DNA of 64,000 nt from Symsagittifera roscoffensis (Eukaryota > Xenacoelomorpha > Acoela > Convolutidae): contig NC_087069.1 in the NCBI RefSeq assembly GCF_963678635.1, forward strand, positions 17,642,660 through 17,706,659, read 5' to 3'. The notes beneath the pieces were generated by a model, which was given only the letters and a program-made list of their open reading frames with translations, was not told where the DNA came from and searched no databases. The stretch's first letter is position 1. Each line of letters begins with the position of its first letter. The position numbers were made by a program, and so were the translations under genes. Shown one piece after another: positions 9,576-20,267 of the stretch.

Positions 9576-12500
9576 GAAGTCATGTGAAAAACTTATCAAG
9601 ATGCGATTTTCTAAAAAACAGAATTGTGAAAAAAGTAAGTTACTTCTACAAAATTTTCTGTCTCCACATCCAGTGAAAGTTTTTTCAATAAACTTCCTGT
9701 GATGTACTGAAAAAATTTAGAACCCATGTTCAAGGGTCTTAACAAATCATAATTTTTTTGCCTTAATTTGACCCTATAATATCAATTCTTGGATTCAAAA
9801 TCTAGTTAAAGTGTATCAAAAACCCTTCAAAGTCTAGTTAATGACTTATTAGGGTAGGGACACAATGTAAAAAAAAGTTAAATACTAGATCGAGAAACGT
9901 AGATGATTAAAAAGTTCCTTTTTCCTGGAAAATTTGATAATCGAAGAAAATAAGAAAGAACAAGTCTTCCAAAAAAAAATTTGTCTCAGCTTCTGATAAA
10001 ACCATCATCTACCACCATCATTATTTGATCTCAGCATGGTTAAAATCAGTGTTCAACTTTCGAAAAAAAAACACCATGGTTTTGAATTTTTTTTCGAATT
10101 TTTACAGAAAGATTGTTAGTTTTTCAAGTGAAACTGATATTAATACATGGTATTAGGGCCTTGCAAAGTCTCAAAACCGTGACTATTATTTCGGATCACA
10201 CCCTGCTAACCCCATAGGGCTCAAAGCGAAAAAACAGAGAGATGATGATACCAACCCATAAATCTGGATTGATAAACGGCTTGAAGATGAAGAGCCCTTC
10301 CAGTTTCCGATATACTTTGAATTAAAATAGGGTCGACAGTGAGCAATTGTAATTTTCTTTCTCTCAACTAGCAAAAGTACTTTCAGCACTTCTTAGGAAT
10401 TTAAGTTTTTTTTTTCTCAGTTGTTTGAAATAAAAAAAATAATTTCTCTTTTTTCTCTTTTCTTCTTTTCTAGTTCACCGTTTCAACTATGATTGAAATT
10501 TCATACAACAAATTTCAATGCAAGGAAAACAGAAACAAAATTCAAATAATGAAAAAGTCAAAATTTAAAAAACCTAATCAAACTAAATCAAGAAGCTTCA
10601 AACTGATACAATGTCGATGGAAAAACTTTTTTTGCGTTTTTGCAGATCTCTAGATTGCAGTTTGCGTATGCGGGCCCATGTCTTAGTTCGTTGAGTCTGG
10701 CAAATCAATCGACTTAACATCACAGTAGGTTGTTCGCTCGGCCAATTCTCTGAAGTTCCCTCTCTAGTTTTTGTGGTATCGACTGACAATCATAGTCAAA
10801 TATTATTTTTCTCGGCGAACGTTCAAAACACTCAGTATCTGTACCAGCAGTGCGCTTCAAAGAAAAATTTCGATGCGCTTTCAGTCCCACAAAAACTGTC
10901 GTATACCCTTTTTCTGTTGTGTATAAGGATGAAATATTGATCTAGTTAAGAATTGGGCTGCATCACTAGGTTTTTTGTGAACCATTCGTCATGTTCGCTG
11001 CTGCGTCTTAGTTCGAGAGGGTTACAGGACCGTCAACTTCTTGAGGCATGTTCCGTTCCTACTGAACCACTACTGTAGATAATCTGGTGTAATTTTGACT
11101 TACAACAGCAATCTCAAGTGAAAAAAACTGTATGATTTGAAGCTTAGTTGCCCTTTTTTTGAAATTATTTTGTTGATTTCTCTTCTTGTTGACCTGATTT
11201 TTTCAGTTGATTTTGGGAGATTGAAATATTATAAGGAATACTTATAAAATAAGCTTTCAATTTTAATTGATGGTGTTCTTTGGTTCGGTCATTCACCATA
11301 ATCCATGGTGTGTAAAATTTTAATCTGTTTTTAGGGCTCAAACAACCTAAAGTAGGACACTGAAGGCTTTGAAGATGTGTGACACCATGTGACGTCTATT
11401 TATGAAATCCTCAGAACAAAGAGGCAGTAAAATTTACGTTTCAAAGCCGAAAACATGTACGCCGCCAGGTCGAAGTGGTTAGGTTGTGTGACATAATAAG
11501 TTCTTACCAGACAGATATGACATGTGTAACTAAAACTCAAAAAATTCTAGCCGCAAAACAGCAAGCCATAAGAACAAGTCACCTGAAATTAGCTATCCGC
11601 TAGCTAAACTATAAATTAACCAACAAGTCGCCTCTTACAAAAACAGCTGAATAAACTCTTCGCTAGCCAACTATGAGCACGCATGAAAGTGATAGAATTT
11701 TGTGATGTTTTCTGTGATGATTTTTCAAGAGTAAAACGTATAGTCTCAGTTGGAATAAAATTAGACATTACCTATGTAACACCAATATTGATTAAAAAAA
11801 AGAATTGTGATGGGATGTTCTAAAGGTATCAAGCAGTTACTTTGACTACGAATTAACTTGATTGGTTAACAAATAATTATTCAAAAATATGGTCGAAGTA
11901 TAAACTGGCGAAATAAGTACAACTTCCCCAGCAGGAATCAAAAGACTTCACAGACGACGATACAGATCAAAACAAACTGCTTACCCAAAAAAAGACTGTT
12001 ACAATGATAACGATGACAATGAAGAAGAACACTCTCACAAAAACCGTAGAGTGGATTCAATAAAATGAAAAAATCTAGTTTAATTGGTCATCAAAGTTTT
12101 AACGGCAATTTAAGAATAATTGCCTGAAAATTTCAAACTTTTTTTGGAAAAATTGTATAATTTTCCTTCGGAACTATGAGCCCGTTGTCTCTGATCTTCC
12201 TCCTAATACCAAATGTTTTTTCGCGTTCCATTCAATTCATCAATGTTTTTGTTCCAAATCTTTTGTCAATGGACCAGCACATTTCTATGTTCTCATGGAA
12301 GTCAGATAAACCTGTCTAGAAACAGTTAACAAGATAATCATAGAATGTTTTTTGTGGTTTGCCTTCTTTCTCTTTTTATACATTTGATCATGGGGTGCAG
12401 GAAATACCATCTATCATGACCACTGATCGAAAAACTGATCGAAATTTGCTGTCAACTACAACCGTGACTTAGGCGTAGCTCCTGTTCTGTCAGATTGCCG

Positions 12501-12937
12501 CAAGGCTGCTTTGCTTCGCAGATTCGATCCATTCAAAATCAAACTGACCTAATAACCAATATAACCAAAGAAAACTTTCTTTAGAATTTTATATGGAAGT
12601 AATGCTGCTAAATTTTCAAAATCCTTGACAATAAACTGACTGGTTATGGTCTTATGGACTTTGATCAAACTTTTATGTTGAATTTATAATAGAAAAAAAA
12701 ACATTTTTTAAAAACTAATTTCAGAGTCTGAAACAACACCAGCGTTAATTTTTCTAGCAAAAACAAAACAATTTTCAAAAAATCAACTATAAATCATTAC
12801 AAAAGTCATCAGTATCACACATTTGTAGCTAAAAAACACATCAATTCTCTAAAAAACATATCAAGATCAATTACTTAAAAACTTATAAAAACTCTAGATG
12901 AAACTCTAATATAAGCAACATAGATACAAAAAAAAAT
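9576..12937. other. No recognisable gene
   Basis: AT-rich sequence with scattered short frames. The minus-strand stretches 10186-10389 and 10598-10789 (the latter containing TREGTSENWPSEQPTVMLS) are locally less AT-rich and might be relics of exons, but nothing identifies them. No clear repeat structure was seen. Confidence 0.5.
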
Positions 12938-13990
12938 CTACACAAAATTTTCGACATATCTCATGAGAGTGTTTTTAGCTATCTTTCTATTGGAGGGCAG
13001 ATAGTTTGTTGATGCACGCTCTTCCATAGAATTTAGCTCCACATTTTCCGCTAGCAATGTATCAAACAGCAATTCTACTGAAATGGTGCAATTAAATCAA
13101 ATCAGGATGAATAAAAATCATGTGATGTCTCCTGCGTAGATTTGAGATCAAACGCCATAATATATTGATTCTGATAAATCGCCGCAATGATTCCATGACT
13201 CATGTTAAAAACAACGTCTAGAGCTTCCAACGTTCTATTGTGATTTTTGTTACCAGTTGTTGAGACAGGAAAACCTGCAATGGGTAGACCGTTTCGGTAA
13301 ACATTCGTTTCGTTCAGCCAAGTCTTCTGATAATGAAAATCGTTTGATCGATTTGTACACAATCATGATTTATTGTACTTTTTGCCACAATCATTCGACG
13401 AACTGGCCCCATGGTAAAAACATCTTTTTCCCTCAGCTTTGTCACCAAAAAAGATCTTGGCAAAAACATTGTTGTACTTGTAGATTGCTAGTAATTATTC
13501 TATCTAAGTAATTATTTTTATTCTATCGATGATAGTACGATTTCTGTTGCTGCCATTTTTGCCCACATATAGGCTAGACTCTGTGATTTGAACTTGGTAA
13601 AAATTATCTCGATGCTTTGATATAATAACAAATAAATTAGTAGGCCGTCTCAGAAAAAGTTTAACTTTACCACCACTAATTAGATGGTTGTCACACGATA
13701 AGAAATGACTTGCACTTTTACCAAAGAAACGGAACTCGCTAGATGCAGTTACGATCCGCTCACAATCCGCGTAATCTTCAGTAGATTGTTAGCTTCGGTC
13801 CACCCATTAGCACAATCAAAACCTGATGGATCTTCTTCATATTAATAGATTTGACAAGCGAGCGATGGTAGAATTTGGTCTCAATGAAACTTTTACGAGC
13901 AAAATTGAAATACTTTGTTAATTTTTTTCTCCATTCATGCATATTGTTCATTCGAAACTGAAGATGAAAGTTGACATCGACCAATCATGG
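12938..13990 (-). pseudogene. Polinton/adintovirus-type capsid-like (hexon-like) protein remnant
   Basis: Read on the minus strand across three frames, this keeps a continuous protein-like order. It runs HEWRKKLTKYFNFARKSFIE; FFGKSASHFLSCDNHLISGG; KVKLFLRRPTNLFVIIS; FYQVQITESSLYVGK; a GPVRRMIVAK segment; NVYRNGLPIAGFPVSTTGN; YQNQYIMAFDL; and NCTISVELLFDTLLAENVEL, with TAG at 12938. The order matches, as far as I recall, metazoan Polinton/Maverick-type capsid proteins (the 'F54H12.2-like' group): a GV-VK-LRR strand pair, a basic RR site before an NP-F region, an NG...P loop, a FDLT-like strand and a final Val-rich strand. The frames are broken by at least four shifts or stops, so it is not functional. 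The N-terminal third is missing or unrecognisable. It lies on the same strand as the polymerase remnant at 45.6-49.5 kb. Confidence 0.6.
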
Positions 13991-14400
13991 GGTGTCTCGT
14001 TGTGTTGCCTCTGCAGCATGAGTTCGCAGAACATAATTTTTTTTGAACGATGATTGCTACAATCTCTAAGCGATCTCGTTGAAAACCGATAAAAATCTCC
14101 TGAATTTGCAAATTCGAGCACGTGACTATCAAGTGAATAAGAAGGAAAAAAAACTTTGGTGTGAACGAAATTTCAAAAATAACGAGTAAAGAGGTTGTTT
14201 CAAATGAATTCAATGAGTTGTGAGCTTCTGTTGCTATTAAATTAGAAAACAATTGACATCGGAGCGACTTCTCAGTGGAGCTCGTTACTTCGGAATGAGA
14301 ACTTTTGATTTTCTCTATGTTGTTTTTGTCGTCTTCTTTTTTGAGTACTACAAAAATTGATACAATCAGCACCAAATTGTTTTTTGATCGTGTTTCTTAC
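13991..14400 (-). other. Open stretch upstream of the capsid remnant
   Basis: A minus-strand frame is open at 13935-14375 (146 codons) and contains a hydrophobic segment (SLLVIFEISFTPKFFFLLIH). It overlaps the start of the capsid remnant in a different frame. It may be its degraded N-terminal portion or chance; I cannot assign it. Confidence 0.2.
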
Positions 14401-14499
14401 TGTTTTTCTCAAGGTGGGTTATGGTTTTTTCTTTCGGGTTTGTTATTGTTGTAGCGCAAAACTGAATGCACATAAGAGTGTAGGTAAATAATGGTTCCT

Positions 14500-14575
14500 T
14501 AACAGCAATATAGGCTAACGTATAAGACAACCTTCAAACCGCAGGTCGACCGGCTTCGAATCCCACCATACGCTA
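14500..14575 (+). pseudogene. tRNA-like scar or tRNA-derived SINE head
   Basis: GGCTAACGTATAAGACAACC at about 14513 resembles the D-arm/A-box region of an arginine-type tRNA. CGCAGGTCGACCGGCTTCGAATCCC about 30 bp later resembles the variable region and T-arm, with a near-consensus B box (CTTCGAATCC). Stem pairing is poor and the acceptor arm is not convincing, so it is not a functional tRNA. It may be a tRNA pseudogene or the 5' part of a SINE. Confidence 0.35.
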
Positions 14576-14909
14576 AACATGTATACTCGAGGAGCTATAA
14601 ACCCAATTGACTAGTTTTAACCGTTTTCCCTCTCAAACACGGTTCAGAAATGATTATGTCTGGCCTCTAAGAAAGAGCAATTTGTCTCAAGGTCAAATAC
14701 CAGTGTTTTGAGAGCTTGCTTTGAGAATGCATCAATAAATTGCTGTTGTTATGATCGATATAAAAATGCAAAAATTTTTCCTTTGGAGAGTTGCTAACCG
14801 AAGAATAACTCTTTATAAATCAAGTTTTTCTTTGCATTATTTTTAGGTTTTTTTTCGAGGTTTCACTAGATTGAGCAATCAAATTTTTGTGCCCCACAAG
14901 GAATGCCTA

Positions 14910-15070
14910 TTCCGAACGGCTCTTTTACGGACGAATCTGTTCCTGCGTACATCTGTTCCGGACGACTCTGTTCCAGACAACTCTGTTTCGAACTACTTTG
15001 TTTTGTAGGTTAATCTGTTCCGGGCAACTCTGATCCGGACGATTCTTTTTCGGACGATTAAATTCAGGAC
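14910..15070. repeat. Minisatellite of ~17 bp CTCTGTTCCGGACGA units
   Basis: About eight imperfect tandem units built around TCTGTTCCGGACGACTC, e.g. near 14932, 14951, 14968, 15015 and 15050, with variants such as TTTTTCGGACGATT. Most of the interval is open in some frame, but there is no sign of a protein. Confidence 0.75.
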
Positions 15071-15099
15071 AATTTTTACGGCGAAAATCGCCAAATGGC

Positions 15100-15345
15100 C
15101 AAAATTCTGCAGTTGGCTAAGATCGTGAAATTGCAATTGTTGTCTAGCAGGCCAAAAGGTGTCTAGTTGGCCGAAAGCGGGCGTTTAGCAGAAAGTGGTC
15201 GTTTAGCAGAAAGTGGTCCATTAGCAGAAAGTGGGCGTTTCGATTTAAGTGAAAGTTGGCCGAATCACCGATTACCCATGTGGCCGAAAGTGAACCGTCT
15301 AGTTGGCCGAAAAGTGTCAGATTATCCGAGATTCGATATGCGCAG
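15100..15345 (+). repeat. Minisatellite of AGTTGGCCGAAA / TTAGCAGAAAGTGG units
   Basis: The core at 15180-15240 is a ~18 bp tandem repeat (CGTTTAGCAGAAAGTGGT) in three or four copies. It is flanked by looser copies of TTGGCCGAAAGTG. Since 18 is a multiple of three, one frame reads a periodic peptide (MAESGRLAESGRLAESG). That is expected from the repeat and is not evidence for a gene. Confidence 0.75.
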
Positions 15346-15827
15346 TTGGCCGGTGAGCCTGTAAGAAGACAGACGAAAGACTGTTCAGGTGTCCTGATTG
15401 GGGAGCTGTGTTTTTCTCCAAAACCTTATTTTCGAATTTTTCCGGTGATTGCCCAATCTTTGAAACTTGTCTTACGAAACTTTCGAAACCTGATGCTATA
15501 AATTTGATAGCGATGTGTTATATTAAATTCCGACTCAAAGCAAGATCCAAACTCTTTTTTTTTCGGTTTAAGATTGAACTTCAACGCTAAGGACTTACAG
15601 AAGACTATTGAGTTCATACTGTATCACTTCTAGCGTCACGAAACGACGTTGTCGTTTGGGACAATATCATTAATAATTGTAGTAGCAGTAATAATAACCG
15701 TAGACTAAGGACCGAGCAACTTACAAGTTTTTTTTTGCGGTATAAAGAAAACATTTTTGCAATCGTTTACTGCCATCGGAGCGATACTGAGGATATAGAG
15801 AAGTAATTAGTTCGAACAGGTAGTCTC

Positions 15828-16090
15828 GTGCTTAACGTGGTGAAAGACTTCATTTCTAAGCGTAAGACTAAGGACCAGGTACCCACTGAGAGGTACAAGG
15901 AGCTTCATCAGCCCCCTCGCCTTGAGTTAAACACTCTCCTCTTGCTAAGGCGTTACAGTGATAGCCTCAGCACCCTAATGCTCGTAAGAAGCAGAAACGT
16001 TTACCTCTTAACAACCGTAAAGCCATACAAAACAAGCTTAAACAGAGGCTTCAGCTAGTAAAAATAGTACCCCTAATTGTTAAGCGTTCT
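15828..16090 (+). pseudogene. Lys/Arg-rich coding-like fragment, unrecognised
   Basis: The first frame reads MLNVVKDFISKRKTKDQVPT and on through ERYKELHQPPRLELNTLL. From about 15975 another frame takes over with ARKKQKRLPLNNRKAIQNKL and KQRLQLVKIVPLIVKRSV. The basic run followed by leucine-spaced residues is loosely bZIP-like, but the heptads are not convincing. The local base composition is less AT-rich than its flanks. It is probably a shifted relic of a gene; identity unknown. Confidence 0.3.
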
Positions 16091-16699
16091 GTGATGACAC
16101 TTTCGTAATTTAATGAGGACTGCAACGTTTCAAGGTCTTAAGCGTTTGTTCTATTCAGCGAGGAACATATAAGGCATTCTCATTGATATCTTGAATCTTC
16201 ATTGTCTCCATTTTAGCTAACTTGCAATTTTTCCGCTTATTCGTCTCCGAGACGTTGTTCCACTTTTATACCAAGCCCCTTTCGAGATTGACAGTGGGTG
16301 TTTGAGCTTCCTTGAACTTAAAAGTATTCCACTCACATTTATCTTTGCAACAAAATTGTAGATCAGTAGATTTTTTCATGTTGTAATAGTTGCTTGTATA
16401 TGATCGTTTGTAACTTAAAAAGCATATATCAAATATATTTGCAAAAAGCTTGGAAGAAAAGATGCATAGTAGAATATAAGAGTTCTACTATGCATCTACA
16501 AAAGGCTCAATTTTTACTTTTGGGGGTCTAGTCATGAGACTGTAGTTTGTTCGCGACTGTCCATTACTTGATGTCTGAGAAACTGATGTTGGAAAGAACG
16601 GCTGTTCTGTAACTACGTTAAAGCTGAGGCTTGCGTTGGTGGTGTCGTGCTCTGTTTGTTGAAGCGGTTCTCTGTTTATTTCGAAACCTCTCTGGGAGA

Positions 16700-16803
16700 C
16701 TTGGAGCTGTGGGCATTAAAGTATTGTATGATAAGCTTTTTCGGTGTGGGAAATTGTAAGATAAGCATTTTCGGTTTATGGAGGTCAACCCGGGGTCACA
16801 TTT
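16700..16803 (+). repeat. GATAAGC-containing repeat end ('TGTAAGATAAGCATTTTCGG')
   Basis: Two spaced copies of TTGTA(T/A)GATAAGC(A)TTTT are followed by GGTTTATGGAGGTCAACCCGGGG. The same arrangement appears reversed at 38860-38960 and again forward at 39740-39805. It is a dispersed repeat, most likely the terminal part of a transposon. Confidence 0.7.
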
Positions 16804-16849
16804 CCTTTCCAGGCTTTTTTGTTGGTTTTAATCGGTTTTCTTTATAAGA

Positions 16850-17060
16850 CCGCTCAAAAACCGCTTAAAAACCACTCAAATCTTGTTTGAGAAACCGTTC
16901 AAAAATCACCGCAAGAAATGAGCGGTTTTTTAAGCAAGATTTGAGCGGTTTGAGCAATTTTTCCAAAAAAAACGCTCAAACCGCCCAAACCGCTCAAACC
17001 GCTCAAATCTTGCTGAAAAACCGCTCAAACCGCTCATATCTTGAGCGGTTTTTGAGCGGG
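16850..17060. repeat. ACCGCTCAAA micro-repeat array with both orientations
   Basis: About 18 copies of ACCGCTCAAA or its complement TTTGAGCGGT occur in 210 bp, directly and inverted. The array can fold into long stems, for example AAACCGCTCAAACCGCTC near 16995 against the TTTGAGCGG copies. It is bracketed by GTCAACCCGGGG (16782) and TTGACCCGGGG (17065), in direct orientation. Confidence 0.8.
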
Positions 17061-17549
17061 ATCTTGACCCGGGGAGTTCAAATGGAACTTTGAAAGATCG
17101 GTCGCCATTGCCGCTCTCTGTAACATTCGCCCAAATACTACACAGCGACGGAGCGTAGAAAAAGTACCTATTAACGACTGGCAGGCGTCAGTTACCTTAA
17201 TCCTACTCGTTTTTCACCGTCTCGACCTTTCCAGTTGATTTTCTGGTCTGTTTAGGGCTAATTAAAAAGCTAATATTTTTAGGCCATCAGTCAAACGACT
17301 TTTGATCAGCTTTCGTTTACATGCGAACACAACCACATAGCTGAGTCTCGGATCCTCAGACTACGTGATTGCTATTAAAAACACGGCTCGAACAACCTAT
17401 TTTAATATGTTTTTGTGTGACAGTTCTATATTAAATCCATTGGAGATGGATTGACCCTTTCCTCTTTCTAGCTACTCATATTCTAAAATAACAAATTAAA
17501 ACCGGTGTTAATTCAGACTTCTACGACATCCAAGTAGCTACAAAGTCAG

Positions 17550-17559
17550 TTTTATATAG
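17550..17559 (-). promoter_or_regulatory. TATA box of LTR A
   Basis: The minus strand reads ACTATATAAAACTG in mid-LTR, with the same sequence at 29091-29102 in the other LTR. The lone LTR at 50908-51410 has only a degraded AAATACGTATTA. Position and sequence fit an RNA polymerase II core promoter marking the U3/R boundary just downstream. Confidence 0.6.
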
Positions 17560-17719
17560 TCCCTTCACATAAAACAGTCTCTGGGGGACCAAGCCTCCAC
17601 TCCCGTAATCTTCCTGAGATAACGTTCTTATCTCTTCCAATTTGTGGCACGGGAGGGTTCCGTGGAATATTCCTTCCCCACTGAAGCTTCCTTCTCCACT
17701 AACTTCCACTGCTAAGAGT

Positions 17720-17746
17720 CTTATCGTGTGTTGTTGCCACGATAAG
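17720..17746. promoter_or_regulatory. Inverted GATAAG pair / 9 bp hairpin in LTR
   Basis: CTTATCGTG, nine bases, then CACGATAAG: a perfect 9 bp inverted repeat containing two GATA-factor consensus sites (GATAAG) facing each other. It is conserved at 29269-29295 and, with one mismatch, at 51167-51193. Confidence 0.6.
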
Positions 17747-18002
17747 AGGCTTCGTATTTCTCGTCTCTTGTGCGACCGTTTTCCACAATATTTGTCGTTG
17801 TTTTGTTTCTTCGTCCCTTTCAGTCAAAATGGCCGTCTTTTTCTATTTCTCAGAAATATTCACTCTTCGATCGAAATTTTAAAAATAAAAATTCTAGAAT
17901 TTTCCGACCCTCCTTGCAATACTTTTTCGTTAATAAGGCCTTTATTCGTTTTCTTTCGTGTCGCCGGAAGGTTGCGCTGTGCCTATCTGGCAGAATGGCA
18001 CA

Positions 18003-18770
18003 TACTCCCCGGACAAGTCCCCGTCAATGTCCCTATTGATCGCATAACACCGGGTTATCGTCAAGTAGTGTTCCAGTTCTCTATAATCAATCTTACAAAT
18101 CGCATGAGAAAATGAAATTTATCTACTCCACCTCAACTCACTACGTGTTCACAAATGGCATTGTACTACATCTCACTGCCTTTCAACATTTTCACAAAGT
18201 TTGCATCATGAGGAGTGTCTTAGATAAAATTTCTTTTCTGACTACTTCCGTCGTCTTGTCATAAAACTTCTTTTCGCTCTTTGTGATTAAAAAGTGGGAC
18301 GTGGCACGGCCACGCACCCGTTAAAATTAACTTAACATCACTCACCAAGTATAATCAGTTATTTATGCGGTCCTTTCAATATTAACACTAAGAAACTCTG
18401 TGGCTAGGAAAGTTATTGAGTTATTCACCCTCTCGAGCGAGTTTACTCAAACCTACCATGTCGCCACACAGTGAAATTGTGTCTTACACAGGTTAAAAAC
18501 TTCAGTCATGTTTAAATAGGTAAATATACTCACCTATGTTCTATATATATACATAAGTAGTATAACTAAAATTCTCTTTCAACAATTTTAACAATTGAAA
18601 CAATTTTCAAAGTCTGGTTTGACCAAACTAAATCAAAACAAAAAGTTTAACAAGTTCATTAATCAAAACTTGGTTGATTGGTTCAAGTTTTAACACACAA
18701 AGAAAATCAAGTTTTCTCTCCTTCTCTTCTTTTCTTGCTCACGTCTTCACTTGTTCTCTTCGTTCATCAT
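18003..18770. other. 3' untranslated part of retrotransposon A
   Basis: No coding sequence seen. This is AT-rich DNA between the last post-pol frame and the 3' LTR. It includes AC-ATGTCGCCACACAG near 18457 and a duplicated-looking AACAATTTTAACAATT stretch near 18582. A 15 bp match to the pol region (CTCCCCGGACAAGTC at 18005 and about 20529) is probably a short copied tract. Confidence 0.5.
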
Positions 18771-18772
18771 CT

Positions 18773-20240
18773 TCATTCCATCGCTTCTCCATCCTGATCT
18801 TCAGCTTCGCTGTCTTCTAGGACTTTCTCCAGCATGTCCATGGAATTGCGGGCCGTGTCCCATTTCTCCTGTTCCAACAGCCTCGGTTTGCAACAAGGTA
18901 GCAAGTCCACATTCACCTTTTGCTCCCGGTTCCTGCAAAAGCTGTTGTGAAGACATAGGCTCACATTTCGTTCTAGGTCAGCTCTTAAGACATCTTTCTT
19001 CTCATCTTCAGCTACACAGGGCGCTCCAGCTACTCGCTTCACCGCCGTGGTGACCGCGTTTCTGTGCGTCAGGAATGCTCTCTTATAGGCTCCCGGTCCT
19101 ATGTCTAGCTGGAAAGATTGATAGGCTTCCGTGTTCCTCGACATGTGACGCTTCGCGCGTTCATACATCCATGATGTCATCACTGCACGAACCAAGGCAT
19201 CAATCTTTGCCTTGACCATATTCTTTCAATAGCTTTGGGTATTCTCAGAACCTTGCAGGTGGTTCTGAAAAGATCCAATTCACGACTCATCTTCACGTTG
19301 CTCAGCTGCTCAGGTGTCGGCACGGCCGTCTCCTGTTCACTTGTGTCCGCGTTAGCCTCCAACTATCTCACTGCCAGCATGGCACTAACCACCACGATTG
19401 ACACCTGTTGATTCTGATCGGGCAAACCCGTAGAGTACAACTCTTCCACGTCCCATACTAGCACCAGATTCCCGCGTTTGGGGTACCCCAACGTCTGCGC
19501 CAAGCAGTGGCAAGGATGTCCCCATGGGTTCTCACTATGTTCCTTCGGGTATGATAACCTGAGGCTCCCAGCAACGGTTCCAACTCCATCAGAATTCTGT
19601 GTAAATCGTCTTTCTCTTCTATGGTGGGGAATTCAGTGGGTAACGCTCCACTCGCTTTCTGCTTCTGGAACTCACTCACATTACCTTCGTTCAATCTCAG
19701 GAACTCTTCGCCCACTACGTCTTGCAACTCGCCTTCAGATCTCTTCGGGACTGCCCGAAAAACCTTCGCCAACAAATCATATGACCTCTCCGACATTCTG
19801 GCCAGCCTCACGCACTTTGGCACAGAGAAAAGTTGGTCAATCAACACCTGCTGCGTCCTCGCATCCATCACCACCATGTGCGTAGGATACCTACTATTGC
19901 AATATGGCGCGGAGCTTGAACCCACCAGATATTTTGAACCAGTAGGATTATGATAGGCTTCACTATCCTTCAGATTCATTTCGTTGAGCCCTTAGGAGAT
20001 CCGACAGCCTGTACCTGGCTTTCAAATACGTCTTTACCACGTTCATTTGTCCACTCATTATCTCCGGAGCATGAGCATCGTCCATCAACTTGACACACCA
20101 TATATTTTTCAAAGGCGTCGCTTCCTGCACAGATGGTTCCAGATTGGCAGCAATCTGGTTGGGCGTTTCGAAACTGCTATCAGCTCGAGCTCTTCTGCGG
20201 CATTATCTACCACAGTGCCCTCTTCATCTGAGGTGTATCT
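18773..20240 (-). pseudogene. Post-pol reading frame(s) of retrotransposon A, unknown function
   Basis: Minus-strand frames follow each other with shifts: about 20140-19985 (NIWCVKLMDDAHAPEIMSGQ), 19979-19458 (YLVGSSSAPYCNSRYPTHMV, then MSERSYDLLAKVFRAVPKRS), 19430-19180 (TPEQLSNVKMSRELDLFRTT) and 19219-18773 (VRAVMTSWMYERAKRHMSRN, ending EDSEAEDQDGEAME). The last part is helical and acidic at its end. There is no transmembrane segment, so an envelope protein is unlikely. GC content is far higher than the flanking genome, like gag. At least two frameshifts and one in-frame TAG (just before LEANADTSEQ) break it. Function not known to me; it may be an extension of the polyprotein beyond integrase. 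Confidence 0.6.
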
Positions 20241-20267
20241 GTCCCTGTCTGGATCCTGATGCGTTTC

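Larger units (their letters stand above)
17119..18002 (-). repeat. 3' LTR of retrotransposon A (884 bp)
   Basis: Aligns end to end with 28663-29552. The 6 bp length difference is explained by an extra TTTGTG at 29185-29196. A TATA box (TATATAAAAC, minus strand) is at 17550-17559 and an inverted GATAAG pair at 17720-17746. Immediately inside, the minus strand reads CCGGGGAGTA before the LTR TG, a poor polypurine tract candidate. Confidence 0.9.

Noticed and set aside
11455-11560. tRNA-like AAGTGGTTAGGTTG segment
   Set aside because: Resembles a Leu/Ser-type A box but no T-arm or B box follows.
15167-15364. Periodic MAESGRLAESGR peptide
   Set aside because: Arises from an 18 bp minisatellite; no start context or conservation outside the repeat.
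17521-17709. Frame with GEGSFSGEG text in the LTR (also 29064-29306)
   Set aside because: Open in both LTRs only because the LTRs are nearly identical. It spans the promoter region and is not kept in the lone LTR at 50.9 kb.
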